Shown in pieces: positions 62,350 through 64,000 of a stretch of 64,000 nt of DNA; position 1 is the stretch's first letter, and the number at the start of each line of letters is the position of its first letter. Source of the stretch: Hofstenia miamia (Eukaryota; Xenacoelomorpha; Acoela; Hofsteniidae); contig CABFPE010000524.1 of NCBI GenBank assembly GCA_900660155.1, forward strand, positions 1-64,000. The letters are read 5' to 3'. A program made the position numbers and the translations under genes. Under the pieces are notes generated by a model that worked only from the letters and a program-made list of their open reading frames with translations, did no database searches and was not told the DNA's origin.

Positions 62350-62412
62350 GTAAAAATATTGCAGCCGCAATAATAAATGAGTCATTTATTATTGCGGCTG
62401 CAATATTTTTAC
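62350..62412. repeat. Perfect 63-bp palindrome
   Basis: Two exactly complementary 31-base arms flank a single G at 62381. Arm landmarks are AATATTGCAGCCGCAATAAT at the left and its exact complement at the right. The centre reads ATGAGTCAT, an AP-1-type core. Identity is perfect in a region of decayed repeats. Confidence 0.95.
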
Positions 62413-62430
62413 TAGTTTTCTATGTATGAT

Positions 62431-62573
62431 CAGTGTTAGAACAGTGCCTTTATTTTTCGGCAGGAACACGTATATTAACGTGGGCACGACATTTTCTGGA
62501 AAAATGGCCTCGAGCGCAGTACGGGCACGCCACGAGACGGCACGGTATAAAGCATGGCACGGTTCCAACACTG
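62431..62573. mobile_element. 143-bp hAT MITE with perfect 8-bp target duplication
   Basis: The left end is CAGTGTTAGAACAGTGCC and the right end reverse-complemented is CAGTGTTGGAACCGTGCC (16 of 18). Both flanks read TGTATGAT (62423-62430 and 62574-62581). The interior is GC-richer than its surroundings (GGCACGCCACGAGACGGCAC). No coding capacity; the two short frames across it are chance. Confidence 0.92.
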
Positions 62574-62779
62574 TGTATGATATATCTTGGGTAGTAATTT
62601 GTAACCACAAAATAACTGATCATTTAACAGGGAATATGGTAAGTGACAAGGATGTTATGTTGCGAATGATCATAGGCTGCTTTATTTGGCGATTGGCATA
62701 ATCTACGCATTGTTCTCATCTATCCGTATATTCTTTTATGTCTTTGTTTAACTCAGACCAATAGTAGAAGAATCTTGCA

Positions 62780-63300
62780 TTCTTTTCATTTTATCAGGTC
62801 CGATCGTGTTACAATATTGTCTCGTAATTCAAATGGTATTGTGAAATGGTCAGATCCCATTAGGATTCCATTATTGTAGTTCATAACGCATTTTCCACTA
62901 GGTTTTGAGATCTGGCTCTACAAGAGATATATGTTCTAGACAACTATTGTACCCAAAATTTTGCATCTTCTTCACGGTGATGTTCGTCTAGTAGCAGATT
63001 ACAAAATGCTGCAATTACTAGTGAGTAGATTTTCATGTCAAATTGGTGCGCAGCTCATGCTAAGTCATCTCTAAGTTCATTTGTTGTTTGATCAACTTCT
63101 TCACTTGATAGAGGAATACGTGACAGCTATCTGCAGCACATAGAATTCGCCTTGGCAAACACTTCATTGTAATGTCTTGGTAAGCATGCATGTCAGCATA
63201 AGTTTATGAACTCAAGGAATGTTAGTTGGATTGCTCTTTTTGAATTGTCTCAAGCGGTTTGATATCGTTGCGAGCTGTTAATAGAACACCATTAACATTT
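62780..63300 (-). mobile_element. LINE endonuclease fragment, minus strand
   Basis: Reading right to left: NGVLLTARNDIKPLE (about 63295-63245) resembles the endonuclease 'GGV....R' strand, and GSDHFTIPFEL (62857-62826) contains the catalytic SDH motif. Between them the reading frames are interrupted repeatedly. No RT is present. Confidence 0.5.
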
Positions 63301-64000
63301 TGACATCGAAATACTATAGCCAAAAATAGTTTTCTATCTGAGAATATTGTTCGCATTGTGTAAGTGCCCCGATAGCATATGTGCAAGTTATTCCTTTTTG
63401 GTTGTAACCATAGTTCAAAAATTTGCACTTTACGAACTTTATTCAAAGCTAAAATTCGCGAACTTTTACGAAATTTAATAATTAACTAATCAACTCTAAA
63501 AGTTTGTAATGTTTGAAATTAAGTTATAGAAAACAAAACATATTTTTTAGCAAAAGGTCAAATACAAAACCGATAACTAATCAGATTTACCGTCTTCTTG
63601 GTTAAGCGCCTACTCCTGCCCTTCTACACTAGCTTTTATTATAAATACACTGCACAGTCTCAACATTCTGAAAATTGGAGAAAATTTCAGTTTCTTTAAC
63701 CATAGAATATTGAAATTTGAAATTAAAAATTTTTCAATTTTCGTATAGAGGGACATTGTACATTCTTTCCAAATCAAAGGGGGACACGCTACCCCTCAAA
63801 TTTGTTGGTGGCCCCTCGTTTCAGTAATTACTGAGAGCTCAGGCCCCTTTGGCCCACACTTCTTGCACTGATTACTAAGTAAACTTCATTTCGGCGTCCG
63901 AAACCAGTCATTGTTTCTGTTTCTGAACTTTTATGAATTTTTACTCTCTTTAATAAATTCGAAAAGTTGGCGAACTTTTACGAACTTTATTTTTTTTCAA
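63301..64000. other. Repeat-derived tail of the window
   Basis: The motif CGAACTTTTACGAA recurs near 63448 and 63975. A C-rich stretch near 63770-63870 resembles a DNA-transposon end. No gene seen. Confidence 0.4.

Noticed and set aside
1-64000. tRNA, rRNA and CRISPR-like arrays
   Set aside because: No T-loop-type motif in a believable cloverleaf, no rRNA-like block, and no regularly spaced short repeats were seen; the only tandem units are microsatellites and the 66-bp transposon units.

Overview
The window is animal nuclear DNA that is strongly AT-rich. It carries long (TA)n tracts, one 17-base N run (38561-38577), a single N at 52147, two intact intronless receptor/transporter-type genes, and many transposable-element remnants. 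The mix (Tc1/mariner, hAT, Jockey/CR1-like LINEs, Ty3/Gypsy fossils, and a repeat family I remember as common in arthropod gene sets) suggests an invertebrate, most likely an arthropod. I cannot name the species.

Layout. 1-350 is the 5' end of a minus-strand LINE; a fuller copy of the same family lies at about 57880-61749. 1001-2038 is a broken gene for an unrecognised cysteine-rich protein built of two tandem homologous domains. 2131-5960 holds three Tc1/mariner fragments and a foldback MITE. 6000-10570 is an old, heavily decayed Ty3/Gypsy fossil with an unknown repeat nested in it. 11-29 kb is mostly non-coding, with small non-autonomous transposons at 11393-11686, 13974-14240, 17140-17562 and 23541-24020. 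One of these has a perfect 8-bp hAT-type target duplication and one is flanked by TA.

The clear host genes are a Frizzled 5/8-class Wnt receptor (29420-30991, +) and an SLC22-type organic-ion transporter (39658-41247, +). Both are single uninterrupted reading frames with complete family signatures. They are about 8.7 kb apart, and nothing suggests they work together. The flanking 24-29 kb, 31-34 kb and 34-39 kb are AT-rich, with no gene I can support.

From 42 kb rightwards the window is a transposon graveyard. There is a second Ty3/Gypsy fossil (42370-46160) split by an uncharacterised coding repeat (43830-45415), and a hAT transposase with a TTF zinc finger (48848 to about 50560). A 5'-truncated LINE (to 52854) follows, containing a 231-bp duplication around a single N that looks like an assembly fault. 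Next come several LINE reverse-transcriptase scraps (53.3-55.5 kb), a 1.2-kb element with terminal inverted repeats and TTAA target sites (56436-57634), and the near full-length minus-strand LINE. The right end has a perfect 63-bp palindrome (62350-62412) and a 143-bp hAT MITE with a perfect 8-bp target duplication (62431-62573).

All calls were made by reading the sequence. No database search or computed statistic was available, and family names rest on remembered motifs.
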